A stretch of DNA of 64,000 bases from Plantago major. Lineage: Eukaryota > Streptophyta > Magnoliopsida > Lamiales > Plantaginaceae. Numbering within the stretch: position 1 is the stretch's first letter; each line of letters starts with the position of its first letter. The notes beneath the pieces are model-generated. The model was not told the DNA's origin and made no database searches. It saw only the letters and a program-made list of their open reading frames with translations. This document shows, piece after piece, positions 11,741-24,867 of this stretch. The position numbers were made by a program, and so were the translations under genes. The DNA is taken from NCBI GenBank assembly GCA_026545765.1, contig CM048840.1, positions 87,386,877-87,450,876 on the forward strand, read 5' to 3'.

Positions 11741-11999
11741 CCATGAAAATATTCTAGTACTCGGAGAAACTTTAACTAAATTTTAAAGTTATCTGGATAA
11801 AGATGGTTATCCGTACACCTCTAGAAAAAGTATGCTTCATTGACAAGGGTTTCAAAATGAAAATATCACACTCTTCAACTTACATTTGAGGTCTTAGCGC
11901 CTGACAATCAAAGTATCAAACTACTTGACTTTTCTAAGAAAAATAGCTAGCAGGCATGTTCAATTACACTTTACATTTTGGTAGATCGAATCAAACCTG

Positions 12000-14900
12000 T
12001 TACTTTTTCATGAGGAGAACCACCGTATGCGCTGCTATACTCCTATTCTCTCCCAGACTATCGACCTTCTCGTGCGTCTTTGCCTTGAGATTTACAACCG
12101 AAGGATCTGCACCAAGCATCTCGCACAAATTGGACCGGATAGTCTCCTTGTGAGGGCTTAGCTTTGGTCTTTGGAGAATCAAAGTGGCATCTAAATTCCC
12201 CAGCTCATATCCTGCCTCGTGCATTAGCCTAACCTGTTGTAATTAACCACATTAATTGGATAAATCATACCACACAGCAAATGTTCAACCAAGAAACAAG
12301 CTTCATAGAAATGTCTGTACCATAGTCATACAACCATATAGGAAAACCGACAACATATCATAAGGAAGCATCGAAACGGATACAAATACTGATCGGGTAC
12401 GAGACGGATGCGTGAAACGTAAAGGTCCCACAAAACAGGAACGGATACTTTAAGTTTTTCAAAGTTTTAAACATATATAATATGTCAAAATTATATAGGG
12501 TGTGATAAATACTTGAACTACAACCACATGTCTATATATTTAGGATTCTTTCTTCTTATTATAGTTCTTCTATATCCTTTGGGCTCTTTTTTCTTTGCTC
12601 TCCAACCCTAAACTAAGCAGCAAACCTTGGGAATCTTGCTTCTAATAAGAAATAAATATATTTTTGAAAGGCAAGATATGTATTTCAAAAGGATCCGAGA
12701 AAATATGTATCCGAGATGTAAGAACACAGGTACATTCCCGGTAGAGTATCATCGTGATACATAGTAATGAAGCAAGTAAAAGGTAATCTATCTCAAACAT
12801 CTTTGTTTGCCTAGTTACAGAATGGAGAGTTATAATGTGCAACAACCCAGGATAGACAAAGAAAATATACATCAACAGAAAGAAAGAACTTATTTCTCTG
12901 GGATTCACTGCCAGTCTGCCAAAATAATATAAGCATGTGCAGCAAAAAATTAGGATCCAAGTTCAAAAGCATTTTGCATGTATGATACATGTCTGCAACT
13001 GTCATACTCTTTCTAGTACCTATATATTACTGTATTTCACAATTATGTTTACGAGTAAGGTGTGTCTTCAGACTTCAAGTTCAGCAAAGCATTTTTTTTC
13101 TCTGTGCATTATTCTACAACTAGTCGAAAAACATAGTTGGATGAGAATGGGTCCTAACTTTTAACAGTTGGGAGTAGCTTTTGTTAGTTACTACTCCCTC
13201 CGTCCCAGTTTCATCTTCCCGCATTCCGTTTTGGTTCGTCCCAACTTCATCTTCCCATCCCTTAAATGGAAAATATCTCTCCTACTTTATACACTATCTC
13301 TCCTACTTTATTCACTATTTCCCCTACTTTATTCACTCTATTTCCTACTTCATCACAATCTGTCCTACTTTATTCACTTTTCTCTTAAATCTTGTGCCCG
13401 GGCCCGCGGGAAGATAAACCGGGACGGAGGGAGTATATCCTAGTAAAAAGCTATAAAGTTGATTTTTAAAATTAAAACCAGTTTTTGAAGAATAGTTATA
13501 TGCTTACTTTCTGCTTCACAAGACATGGAATAATAAATTGTAGATACAGGAGATTGAAGAATAGTTATATGCTAAAGACAATTAGTATCCAGGCTTTGCA
13601 CATGACATATTGCTTTATTGTTTTTATCTTCAGTCTGACTTTTATTAGCAAATTCAGTTTCTATCAAGCAGATAATGTGCAACTAACTATCAGAGCAAGC
13701 CTATCGTGAAGCTATCCATTTTCTCCTCTACAAAGCAGGAGATCAGCTATGGATACGTGGCCCATGTAATTCTAAAATATGCATTCAGCTTCCATCTGGT
13801 GATTCAATAACAGTTTCTTTTTAGATCATCCCTTCCTATCTTCATGAATCACCAACGAAAAAATTCTCCCTTTCATGCTTACATAAGATTCTAAGTTACT
13901 AATTTCAACCACTCGAACTTGGAAAACAAGGGCACTATACCCTACATCAGAGGTATGAAAATTATGTAGTAATTTGTGGATTAGATGAATTCGAGTTGTT
14001 GCTTATCAGGTATACAATTTGGCAGACTAACAATTCACATATCCAACTATATCTGTTGAAGAACCAGATCAAACAAGTCCATAGAGGTGGCCGTTTATAT
14101 GATGAAATACAGAAAGGAAAAAAAAGACCTTGAAAACTGACTATGAGTACAAGCATCAAAATTTAGCAGAAGAGAAATAAGGAACACTCACTGCCTCCTT
14201 CATGAAAACAGAAGATGCCGCGCCTTTCCACTTAGGATCTGTATCCGGAAAGATCTGCCCAATGTCCGGAAGCCCCAGGGCCCCCAATATAGCATCCACC
14301 ACGCAGTGCAGCAATACATCACCTAAAATTTGGAGAAACAAAAATCAACTCTCTTACAAAGCTCATACCGGCTATACACCTTGTGCTCAGCAAGTAAAAT
14401 GACACAAACAGCAAATCAAGTGTTTTCAATACAACTAGTGCAGTAAAAAACTACGACATATGTCGAAAATCGAAGTTTCAACAACCCCTTAGCTTTTACT
14501 AAAATGTCATTAGCAACCAAACACAATCGTTGATAAACAGATTGTTTCTGAGAATAAAACAGAACTAATCATTTCAAATCAAATTCCTACTAACACATCA
14601 ACTAATTTAGCACCAGAGTGGGCTTCAAAGCCTCAATCATCGTCGCACTTACACTACACACTAGGCTACACTTAGCATATAGTCTAGGCTATTGTAGAAC
14701 AAAAAGAACCAAACAGCGACATTACTGATTCAAACTTGCAATTAATAGCCCAATCTATTCATCCGAGAAAAACAGAAGAGCAATCAAATTACTGACACAA
14801 AATAAGAACATTCCGTATCCATCATCAGTCCATCACATAAAATAGAAACAGATAATTGAAGTTTGCGCAATCGGAGCTAATTTACCATCAGAGTGAGCTT

Positions 14901-15201
14901 CACAGCCTCGATCATGAGGAATGTTAAGACCACCAATGATGAGTGGATACCCTGGCTCGAGGCGATGCAGGTCGAAGCCGTGGCCAACTCGAAACGGCAG
15001 AATCTTCGGGACGGAAGCGGCTTTAATCTGCGGCTCGGCTTCCACGGCGTTCGTAGCAGCCAATTTGACGGACAAGTTCGGCCTGGCGGCGAATTTGAAA
15101 GAGGAATGAGGGGCGTTGGGAGATAGAAAGAGACCGGATGGTTTGGAGAAGGTTTTAGGAGATGTACAGTAGAGAGAAGAAGAAGAAGTTGCCATGGCCA
15201 T
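12000..15201 (-). CDS. ispF: 2-C-methyl-D-erythritol 2,4-cyclodiphosphate synthase, plastid
   Basis: Fifth enzyme of the plastid MEP isoprenoid pathway: it cyclises CDP-methylerythritol 2-phosphate to ME-2,4-cyclodiphosphate with release of CMP. Exons on the minus strand: 15201-14886, 14322-14192, 12233-12000, total 226 residues, close to the usual plant length. Residues 1 to about 62 are Ser/Ala-rich and look like a chloroplast transit peptide. The core starts [15 protein letters not shown], giving metal ligands Asp77 and His79, and His111 lies in [18 protein letters not shown] and the C-terminal [19 protein letters not shown] are family hallmarks. I chose the start at MAMATSSSS (15201); an in-frame ATG at 15294 would add 31 residues atypical of transit peptides. 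Intron 2 is about 1.96 kb and holds a Stowaway MITE. Confidence 0.93.
13194..13433. mobile_element. Stowaway MITE in ispF intron 2
   Basis: Terminal inverted repeats CTCCCTCCGTCCC and GGGACGGAGGGAG flanked by TA on both sides (13192-13193 and 13434-13435), the Tc1/mariner signature. The 240-bp interior contains several copies of a cctactttattcact word. Confidence 0.9.
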
Positions 15202-15801
15202 CAGTGATTGTTTGCGTGGATTTAGGGATTTTGGAGGAGAAGAAGAAGCTAAATTGGAGGAAATTACACTTGGCTCGTGCAGCACGGGGTTCAAATGTTT
15301 GTTACCTTTTCGTTCAACACTTCTTTCTGTTTCTGGGGGATAATTCTAGTAGCGGTCAACTGCACTAAGCGACAACAATTTCTGTAACTGTGACGGCATT
15401 GTTAAACGCATTGACACATTTACTAAACGTAGTCATTTTTTTTGAAATTTGTAAAACATGTTAATAGTCTAATAATTTAAAAATAATTATCAACACATTT
15501 AAGAATTAAAAAATTTTGAAAAGCAAGCATAAACATATAAACTACATTTTCAAACACCAATTCATTCTTAATCTCTATTTTAAACACTAACACTAAACAA
15601 TCTAAGAAGATCATCATCGGTCATTTAATCTTTTATTATGGAATTAAAATAATTTATAAAAATGGCTTAAATGTCGTGTGGCTTAAATCTTACCCTTAAA
15701 TACTTGCCATATGGCATGATTTGAGGGTTGAGGATGAATATTGGGACTAGAATAACGGGTAGTAGAAATTTACATGACCAAAACAACACCCTTAGGACTT
15801 A
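15202..15801. other. Region upstream of ispF
   Basis: This should contain the ispF promoter (minus direction). I see no clear TATA box. The sequence is AT-rich and otherwise featureless. Confidence 0.3.
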
Positions 15802-16835
15802 GGAGGCGTTCGGTTAGGAAATAAGTCCATTTTTTGGACATTTTGGACTACAAAATAATGTGTTTGGTTTGGGTTAGATTATATTTGTGGTCCAGAATGA
15901 TACACCTGAATTTGGACTAAGAAGGTTTGGACTTATCAATGGCACCTCTTGGCCGACTTGGTACAAGGAAAGCCCATTTGTTAGACCTTTTCATGCTGGA
16001 AGTCAATAAAAATTAATGGTCGACTTTCGTAACATATTGATTCACCGTTTTGCCCTCATACTCCCAGTAACCCGTTTCTCTTTCTTCCTCTTGTCTGCCC
16101 TTTCTTATCGGATTTTTTACAAATTAGTCACTAATGGGACAACTTTATCTCTCCACCATTATCATACACTTCCTTTTTATCTCTTGATTAATCAGCTAAA
16201 TGCTTGCCCGAATATCCATAATTATTATTTGTTCATGTACCCAACTCCATATGGACATGATTTTTTTATAGAAATTTGAATCAATTGTATTTCGGCCAGA
16301 ATTCAAATTTTTACCTTGAGGTTTATGTGGAGCTAATGTCAAGTTTATTATTTTAATGACCATTAAGCGTAAATGTTATGTGTGAATAATAAGGTAATTT
16401 ATCTTTCTTCACCTATCTCATAAATTTTGTTTTCATAATTTCTAGTTTAGATTTTTGTCCTTTTTTTAAAGATGTTCGAGTTTTAACGTAGTTAAGATTT
16501 TTAAGGTAAGTTTGTTAGTACAAATAAATAAATAAATAAAAGAAGAAAAATAGTATTATAGAAAGAAAGTATGACCAACCTGCAGTAAAATAAACGTTCT
16601 ATTTCTATTTAATGTCAGTCTTTTTTGTCCTTTCATTTGACATTTTCAAGACAATTTTCGCACCAAAGTAGCAATATTCTCATAAAATTGACTACAAAAT
16701 ACACATATTTGTTAGAAATACAACCAAACGTCCAAACAAATATAAAAGGTGGCTTAAATTGTCCAACATTAAGATTATTTATTTAGTCCAACCGCACAAA
16801 AAATTAAACCACCAAACAGCGACTAAGCCTACATT

Positions 16836-18051
16836 CACTACAAAAAAATCCTGTTTTAGCGACGGAACTATCCGTCGCTAAAACAGGACCAATCCGTCGC
16901 TAAATCCGTAGCGACGGATCACATCCCGTCTCAATTTTGCTCGTCTCTAGGTTTTTTTGCGACGGTTAATTTATCCGTCGCTAATTAGCGACGGAATTAG
17001 CGACGGATAAAGTGTTGACCGTCTGAAAAAAAAGCAGCACTATTTAGCGACGGATAGTTATCCGTCGCTAAATTGTATTTTTTGTTTTTTATTTTTTATT
17101 TTTAATACGAATATTTTGATAATTTTATACGAATATTCAATACGGATAAATCGATAATTTTATTCAATTCGGATAAACCAACAATTATATACGAATATTC
17201 AATACGGATAAACCGACAATTGTATACGATTATTCAATACGCATAAACTGATAATTTTATTCAATACGAATAAACCGAAAATTTCATACAATATTCGATA
17301 ATACAATATACAACATTTAATAATAATTAATACAAATAAGAAATTACAAAATTAATAAGAAATTACAATAATGAATTATACAAAATTAATACAAGAATAT
17401 AATAATTCAAATAAGATCTTGTTGCATCTTGACGAATATTGGACGGATGAAGTCGGATCGGGTCGTGGAGGCAGTGGACGGTGGTGGCGGACGGTGGTGG
17501 CAGTGGAGTGGCGGATCTGGTGGTGGACGGTGGTGGCGCTTGGTGGTGGCAGTGGAGTGGTGTGGTGGTTGTGGTGGTGGAGTGGTGGTGGGCGTGGTGG
17601 TGGCAGTGGAGTGGAGTGGAGTGGTGTGGTGGTGGGTGGCGGTGGAGTGGTGGTGTAGTGGAAGGGTGGTGGTGTAGTGGAATGGTGGTGGTGGGAGGAA
17701 GGAAGTAGGAGAGTTTAGGGTTTGTGAGTGAAGGGAGGAAGATGAAGGGTTAAATATTAGGGTTTCCTGCCGATTTTAGCGACGGATAGATTTATCCGTC
17801 GCTAAATTTAATTTTTTTTATTTTTAAATAACATATTTAACGATCAAAAGTCTATCCGTCGTTAAAATACTTTTTTTTTTTAAAGTAAAAAGTCAACAAA
17901 AGTAACGACGAATAGAATTATCCGTCGCTATTTAACGGTGGATAGAAATCCGTCGCTAATTTGAGCGATCAGTCGCTAATTTTAGCGATCCGTCGCTAAA
18001 ATAGCGACGGATTTTCCCTAATGATCGCTATTTTGCAGAATTCTTGTAGTG
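16836..18051. mobile_element. Non-autonomous CACTA element
   Basis: Starts CACTACAAAAAAATCC, ends TTCTTGTAGTG, and has a perfect 3-bp target duplication ATT (16833-16835 and 18052-18054). Both subterminal regions are packed with tagcgacggat/atccgtcgcta copies in both orientations, the presumed transposase-binding repeats. The 1.2-kb interior has no transposase: it holds tandem gaatattcaatacggataaa-type repeats (about 17100-17290) and a GGT-rich stretch. Confidence 0.92.
17460..17705 (+). repeat. G-rich ggtggtgg/gtggagtgg minisatellite
   Basis: Imperfect repeats of gtggtgg and gtggagtgg run for about 240 bp inside the CACTA element and give Gly/Val/Trp-rich shadow frames. The G-runs are too short (mostly two G) for a strong quadruplex call. 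Confidence 0.8.
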
Positions 18052-18270
18052 ATTTCCTAATCCCAATTTCCCACCCAAATCCAAACGCCTCCTCACATAC
18101 TTAAATTCCCGAATTTGCCGGAGTAAATTCGCTAGCCGAGTAAATTAGGAAAGACTGATATTGATTTCGAAATTGGATTTTGTTTCCATCAGGTCAGAGT
18201 ATGGAAATTAATTACTTTTATTTGTTTAGTTATTTAATAAGTTATTACCTTATTAACGTCCCTAGGACTC

Positions 18271-18280
18271 TATATATATA
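18271..18280 (+). promoter_or_regulatory. TATA box of SAP gene
   Basis: tatatatata lies 123 bp before the ATG at 18403, implying a leader of about 100 nt. Confidence 0.55.
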
Positions 18281-18402
18281 ACACCACGAATTGAAGACAT
18301 GCATCTCCTACTACCATAATATTCACAAATCAAACTTACCCTGCACGCTAATCGATATCTATACAAAGCAGCGAGAAGCCAAGATTCAACATCAATTGAT
18401 CA

Positions 18403-18858
18403 ATGGATTCATTCAACAACGAGCATTCAACTAATTCTTCCAGCTTCGGAGATCGCCAGAACAAGCCTTGGAGGAAACCTTGTCTCCGTTGTCCTCGCTT
18501 GGTCGGATTTTTCGATGGACTATGTTCAAATTGCTACATCCGTGAAGTTAAGAAAAAGAAAGCCGAGTCGGAATTAGCATCATCAACTAAGCGCGCGGTT
18601 GACGCTTGGGTCCAACATATGCAAAAGCTCAAGAACAACTCCACTCCACCCGTCGTTGCCAAGAAGAATCGGTGTGGATGCTGTAACAAGAGAGTTGGCT
18701 TGTTAGGATTTACGTGTCGTTGTGGCAGAACCTTCTGTGTGAAGCATCGGTACGCGGAGTCTCATACGTGCTCCTTCGATTTCAAGGCGGCTGGAAAAGT
18801 TGTGATCAAGATGGAAAATCCTCTAGTTCAAGCTGATAAGCTTCGTGATAGGGCATAA
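18403..18858 (+). CDS. A20/AN1 zinc-finger stress-associated protein (SAP)
   Basis: An intronless 151-residue protein, as usual for plant SAPs. The A20-type finger uses C27, C30, C41 and C44 (PCLRC..FFDGLCSNCY); its inner spacing of 10 is one residue shorter than the common 11. The AN1 finger uses C91, C94, C105, C107, C112, H115, H121 and C123 (NRCGCCNKRVGLLGFTC), complete in all eight ligands. The linker (45-88) is basic and then Ser/Asn/Pro-rich. A20 domains bind ubiquitin and can act as E3 ligases, and SAPs respond to abiotic stress; that role is inferred from family. The short, slightly divergent A20 finger suggests a fast-evolving SAP paralogue. Confidence 0.92.
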   Translation: MDSFNNEHSTNSSSFGDRQNKPWRKPCLRCPRLVGFFDGLCSNCYIREVKKKKAESELASSTKRAVDAWVQHMQKLKNNSTPPVVAKKNRCGCCNKRVGLLGFTCRCGRTFCVKHRYAESHTCSFDFKAAGKVVIKMENPLVQADKLRDRA

Positions 18859-20569
18859 TTATTAGTAGTAGATATTATATATTGGATCCAATTTCTTTCT
18901 TTATTTCTATATTGTACTCATGGCCCGTACTCATAAGGCTCAAACATTTTTTTTATACAAACAACTATTTTGTGTAATTATTTGTTTAATTAAACTAATC
19001 GAATAATCAATTATAACATTAATATCCCCTCCGCCTCGAACTCAACTTCTCATTGGTCTGTGCATAAATTTTAAGATAAATTAAATAAAGTAAGAAAGAA
19101 AGTAAATAAAGTATGAAATGATGTGATTAAAGTATGATATATGTGAATAAAGTAGGAGAGATAATTTTCATTTAAATAAGGAGAAATTAAGTTTGGGACG
19201 GATCAAAACATAAAATGAGAAGTTAGTTTGGAACGGAGGAAGTATAACAAATGCAATCGTAAACCAAATACACCAAAAGTCAAACTTTATTGTTATATTT
19301 TTATTTGTAAGTTTTGCTCAAAGTTATACTGTTTACGTATTGTTTTTCCTTAAAAATAATAGTTTTAGTATATTTTATAAAATTCAATTAGTTTCTATGT
19401 AATGATTCATAAACGTTGGAAAAAAATCATTTTGAATTAATTGAAAAAATCCATTAAAAAATATCTACACATTTAATGTCACAAATTATAAAATTTACTT
19501 GAATCATATTTATTTAAGAGGAAACATTAGTCATTCAATTGAAACACTATATTTGAAAACGAAGAGTATGCAAAATTATTACAAGTTTTAATTTCAGCAC
19601 TTCATTTTAAACTTAATTTATCGTTATAAAATGTACTCTATTTGTACCAGAACAAATATATCGTATTTCATTTATATTTGTCCGTTACAAATATAATGTT
19701 TTCGTGTTTCACAACATCTTATTCTTCAAACTTACTTTTATTTACGTAATATGTCATTATTTAGTTTGTCTAATTAACATAATTTAAGACTCAAATTATA
19801 GCATTAAAATAAATGCAATTGTAAATAAAATAAGCTCCAAATTAATTTTATTATGATCTTTTTTATTTTTTTTAACTCCAAGTCCATTTCATGATATTTG
19901 TAATGGTCACCAACAAAAATTAAATTTGTACAAAACGCTGAAAATTTGAGGCGGCCCCTGAAAATTTGAGGCGGCCTGATCATACTTGCTGCTTTTGTGG
20001 TTATTTCAAGAATCTTATATGTAATGAACTAGCTTCTCTTATTTCTCTTATGAACAAAATCGTTATGTTGTATTCATTATTTTTATAACAATATTTACTT
20101 TTGTTTAAATCTAGTTATGCTACTTTTAGCTGCATGTTCAATTACGTAGAACATCATAGTAGGCCTGGATATGAACCTATGTCTGTACTAACTAGTTGGA
20201 GACATTACCCAATTTGTTAATTTCTTGTCATGAGCTATATAAATATCAGTATATATTATAACGTTACAATATATAAATTAATAAAATTATATATATTTGT
20301 TGGAAAATGGCTCACGAACTATTAAATTTATGTTTGGTTCGTTATATACACGAACATGTTCACGAACTATTGAGTTTGGTAAAATTTAAACACGGGACGT
20401 TGACCAAATATTCACGAATGCTCGGTTCATTTGTACCCTAGTCAATTATGTAAGCATGTCACATTAGGATCCGCAAAATTTGGAGAATAGAATGAATCTC
20501 TCTCTTTTTAACACTCTCTCCGTCCCAAACTTAACTTTTCATAGATTCGAACACGAGTTTTAAGACTAA
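18859..20569. other. Intergenic, AT-rich, with one MITE
   Basis: Apart from the Stowaway-like element at 19025-19242 and a stray Stowaway end near 20516-20530, I see no gene or structured element in this stretch. Confidence 0.4.
19025..19242. mobile_element. Stowaway-like MITE, diverged
   Basis: The left end tcccctccgcctcg and right end ggaacggaggaag are decayed CTCCCTCCGTC-type inverted repeats next to TA. The interior has the (ataaagta)n words seen in the 52230-52497 copy, so both belong to one subfamily. Confidence 0.7.
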
Positions 20570-20705
20570 GGCTCTGTTCTCTACGTCTGAACTGAACAGA
20601 ACTGATCTGATCCGCATTGAACTGAACTTATTGTAGTACAAAAACAATTAAGCAAATCTGAACTTAACTGAAATTAATGGTTTTTCAGATGAATAGAACA
20701 GAACC
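20570..20705. mobile_element. Tourist-like MITE (PIF/Harbinger)
   Basis: Ends GGCTCTGTTCT and AGAACAGAACC with a TAA duplication (20567-20569 and 20706-20708). The 136-bp interior is rich in gaactgaac words. A sister copy is the one split by the Tat element near 28.7 and 42.7 kb. Confidence 0.8.
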
Positions 20706-20842
20706 TAAATTATATAAATAATAAGAATAATTTATAAAATGAAGGTAAATTTGATAAACGTACGAGTAAGGGTGAATAAAGTATGTGAGCTAGTGAATAA
20801 ATTATCATAGATGTTTTATTACAGTATTATTTTTTTATTTTT

Positions 20843-21305
20843 TATTATATATATAAGTGGACAACTATTGAAGTTATGCAATTAAGTACTTAATTTAAGT
20901 AAAATTTGACCCATTTGTAATATATATGTAAATTAGACTTTATTGACAAAAAAATAATATGTCTTCTCCAGTTAAATTACAAGTCCTAATACAACCCCAA
21001 CAAAACCATTTCATCATGCAAAAAAAACTCAATCTGTCTTATCCAATTAAATTTCAAGCCCGAATTCAACCCCAACCAAATAAATTCATCGTAAAAAAAC
21101 AACGATAACCAAACTTTCTTCTCCATCTTCTCCAATTGAATTAAAACAGATCAATTCGTACTAACCTAAACCCTAATTCAACTCGAAAAAAAGGGCAAAC
21201 TATTATTAGAAACAACAATATTACTTACATTCATATACTTCATCAATTATTTGTAAGTAGGTGTCACAATAACATGTGTAGCGTATTTTCACGTTCTAGT
21301 CTAGT
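20843..21305 (+). mobile_element. Non-autonomous Helitron, copy A
   Basis: This segment is homologous, in inverted orientation, to 52729-53275: shared words include aagtggacaactat, gttatgcaatt and a repeated aattcaaccccaac. Its right end has a hairpin-like aacatg...cacgtt followed by CTAGT, the Helitron 3' signature. There is no target duplication, as expected for Helitrons. The left end is approximate. Confidence 0.6.
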
Positions 21306-21555
21306 AAAGAATGAGAAATTAAAATTAGTACGCATAAAATAGAATACGGCTGAGTTTGTGCAGATGTACGATATAAAAACATTCTCGTGCGATCCTGCAA
21401 AAACTGGCCAAATTGTACACCAGAACATGTCTGAGTTTGAGGGAGTCTTATATGCCAGGAAGCAAGCAAGGCCTGGAATTTGCAATTTGATAGTAGAATA
21501 TAGTATAGATTTGTGTCTAATGAAATTGATTTATTGTCATTCATGGTGTGGTGTA

Positions 21556-22152
21556 TGTTGCGTAATGTTCTTGAAACTCGATCACCAACAATAATGATCA
21601 ATCAACTCAAACCACAGCAAAACAATCTATGAATGTTATAGCAACAATCACTACGACTGTTATATCAAGAATCAATAAAACATAACTCAAAACAATAACT
21701 CCAACACAATCGAAACACGACAATTGACGTGGTTCGGCGAATGCCTACGTCCACGGGATAAAACTAGAGATTCTTTTATTGACCAATGCAATGACAAATA
21801 TACAACCAATCCTAACAATGTTGATTGACAGATAATCGAGAAAACAGAGCTTAATTGCAAACTAGAAGAATAAGAAGATTTCGTTATTGAATAGCAATTC
21901 TATTGGCTTGTCTTGTGTTGTGTTGTCTAATGAACATGCCAAAGGCTGTATATATAAGAATTCCTACGTCTACTACATCACCCTGAATTAGTAAAACAAG
22001 ATTCAATCCTTTTTCAGCTCAAAGAGAAAACAAAATACTCTTTATTCCTTTCCCAGTTCAGATAGAAAACCTGATATTTTTCTAACTGTTGTTGTAACAC
22101 TCCTTATTTCTTCAGACTTCTTCCTTCAATCTGAATTCAATCTATCTCCACA
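21556..22152 (-). repeat. Left LTR (3' LTR) of Copia element
   Basis: 597 bp, plus-strand ends TGTTGCG and CTCCACA. It is preceded on the inside by a purine-rich tract (minus strand, aaggtggagatt). By eye it differs from the right LTR by a few percent. Confidence 0.93.
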
Positions 22153-24867
22153 AATCTCCACCTTAGATTGAATTCCTTGGAGTAACCCTTCTGTACTTTC
22201 CCACCAATAGTTGCTTCATCTTTCTTCTTAAAGATCCACTTGCAGTATACCAACTTGGTATTCCTTGGTACAGTGACAATACTCCAAGTATTATTCTTGT
22301 ATAGAGATTCCAATTCTTCCTTAATGGCTTCCATCCATAATAACTTCTCTTTACAAGTGAATGCTTCATGGTAGCTATTTGGTTCAGCATAATTAACCTC
22401 TTCCAAAACCATACAAGTTAGGTGCTTGTCTGCCAGTTCTCTTTGTTTTGTCTACGATCACATGGATTTGATCAATGCTACACCAACAGTGCCTGAAGAT
22501 TCCCCAGTTTCATGTACAAAAGTGTCAAGTACATGTGTATCATAAACATGCTCCACCTCAATCTTGGTGTTATCATCTTCACCTGTTGTACCAGTTGTAG
22601 GAGAAACCAATGGCTTTGTCCCTAATTCAGTCTGAGATTTGAGAGGCATAATTCTCTCATTGAAAGTAACATCCCTACTCAGAATGCACTTCTTCTGATC
22701 AATACTCCAAAGCTTGTAGCCCTTTACCCCAGTTGGATATCCCAGAAACACACACTTCAATGCTCTTGCATCTAACTTGTCTTGTTTGGTGTGAACAAGA
22801 CCCAAACACCCAAACACCTTCAAGTGATCATATCTGGGAGTATGTCCAGACCATACTTCCTCAGGTGTTTTGAAATTCAGTGCAGAAGTGGGACTTCTAT
22901 TTATCAAATAGCAAGCTGTATTTGCAGCTTCCTCAAAATCCCTTTGAGAGTCCAGAACTGATAAGCATGCATCTTATCCTCTCCAAGATTGTTCTATTGT
23001 ATCTTTCTGAAACTCCATTTTGTTGAGGGGTTCCTGGTATAGTCTTGTGCCTGATTATACCCCTTTTTCTGCAGAAGTCATTGAACTCTCCTGATAGATA
23101 TTCCAGCCCATTGTCAGTCCTGAGATACCTTAGCTTCCTCCCAGTCTGATTCTTAATCTCAATCAGCCAATCTCTAAACTTAGAGAATGCCTCATCCTTA
23201 GATTTCAACAACATGAGCCATGCCTTCCTTGAGTGATCACCAATGATAGACATATAATACTTCCCTCCATTCAATGTCTCAGGCCTAGTAGGTCCCCATA
23301 AATCGGAGTGAACATAATCCAATGGTGCTTTAGTTGTGTGCTTTCCAGTTTCATAACTTGTCTTGTGAGCCTTACCAACAACACAATTCTCACAGAAACT
23401 CAGCTTAGACACTTTATCACCACCTAGAACATCTTGCTTTGACAACTCCTTCAGTCCCTTTTCACTGATATGAGCTAACCTCTCATGCCACAGTTGTGTC
23501 TTATCCATTGTTGCAGTAACAGTTGTACTGACAGTTGTACAAACACTTGAAACAACATATACCATACCAGACACCACTTCTCCTTGCATGATATACAGAC
23601 CATTAATGAGGTTTGCTTTGATAACTGGTGTATTCCCTTCATGACTTGCATAACACCATTCCCAGACCCATACTTATATCCATATCCCATCTTATCAAGA
23701 GTTCCTAGAGATATCAAGTTCCTTTTCAAATCATGGTATGTATCTAACATTGGTAAGAATCCTAACGACACCATCATGCATTTTCAGCCTTATGTTACCA
23801 GTTCATTTGATACCATAAGCATAATCATCTCCCAACAATACATTACCCCTGTTTCCATGCTTGAAATCCTCAAACCATTCTTTTATAGGACATATATGGA
23901 ATGAACACCCTGAATCTAGAATCCGGTTTAATCCACACTTAGACTCAGTGATAGAGAGTACCTCAGCATTATCAAATGCATCAGAGGATTCTGCAAGATC
24001 TGCAGTATTAGCTCCACCTTGCTCAGGTGCCTTTCCTCTTCTCTCCTTCTTCTTTAACAAGTAACAATCCTTCATCAGGTGACCTGGTTCTTTGTAGTAG
24101 AAATATGCCATCTTCTCTGTGTTGCTATTCCCACCAAACTTGGACTCCTTCAGTTGTTGTTTTGGCCTGCCAAACGTCTTGCTTTTACCAGCTTGATGTT
24201 TGTTCCATGCTTGCTTGACAAACAAGCTCTCAGCTGCAGGATTAGGTTGGTTTTCCACATTCTTTTGATCCATCTTATTCCTTAATGCCTTTTCAACATC
24301 TGCAGCTATAAGATCATCTGGTTTGGTCATAACAATAGCATCAATGAAGTGTTCATAACTTTTGGGTAGAGAGCTCAACAATATCACTGCCTTGTCATTG
24401 TCTTCAACCTTACTTCCAAAGATTCAATGTCCATGCACAGCTTGTTGAATTCATCCAGCTGATCAATGATTGATCTATCAGCTCTCATCTTGAATGAGAA
24501 GAGTTTTTATTTCAGGTGCATCTTACTTGCAGAAGACTTCACATGATAAAGGGATTCCAATTTATCCCAAACATCCTTAGCAGTCTTCTCCTTAATCACC
24601 TCTACCAAGACTTTATCTCCCAAAGACAAAATCAGTGAGCTCCTTGCCTTTCCTATGATGCGTCTTCTCAGCCGCATCAAAATCCTTAGGAAATCCAGTA
24701 TCTCCAAGCAACGCATGCTCTAATCCCTGTTGAACCAGTAGAGCCTCCATCTTTGCCTTCCATAATGAGAAATCAATTTTATCTGTAAGCTTCTCGATGT
24801 TAAATCTTGCCATTGCCATAACCGCTCCTGAGTTGATTGTTCCTTTCTTCCCACAGACGGCGCCAAT

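Larger units (their letters stand above)
15802..18092. mobile_element. MITE-like element with GGAGGCGTTYGG ends
   Basis: The left end GGAGGCGTTCGG and right end CCAAACGCCTCC are inverted copies with one mismatch. Flanking TTA versus TCA could be a decayed 3-bp PIF/Harbinger duplication. The CACTA element at 16836-18051 is inserted in it, so this element is older. No coding region is seen. Confidence 0.5.

Noticed and set aside
13168-13443. Leu/Tyr/Ser-rich frames of 78-91 codons
   Set aside because: They lie within the Stowaway MITE and ispF intron 2.
17371-17708. Gly/Val/Trp-rich frames of up to 95 codons
   Set aside because: They are translations of a GGT-rich minisatellite inside a CACTA element. 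Several frames are open at once and none has a motif.
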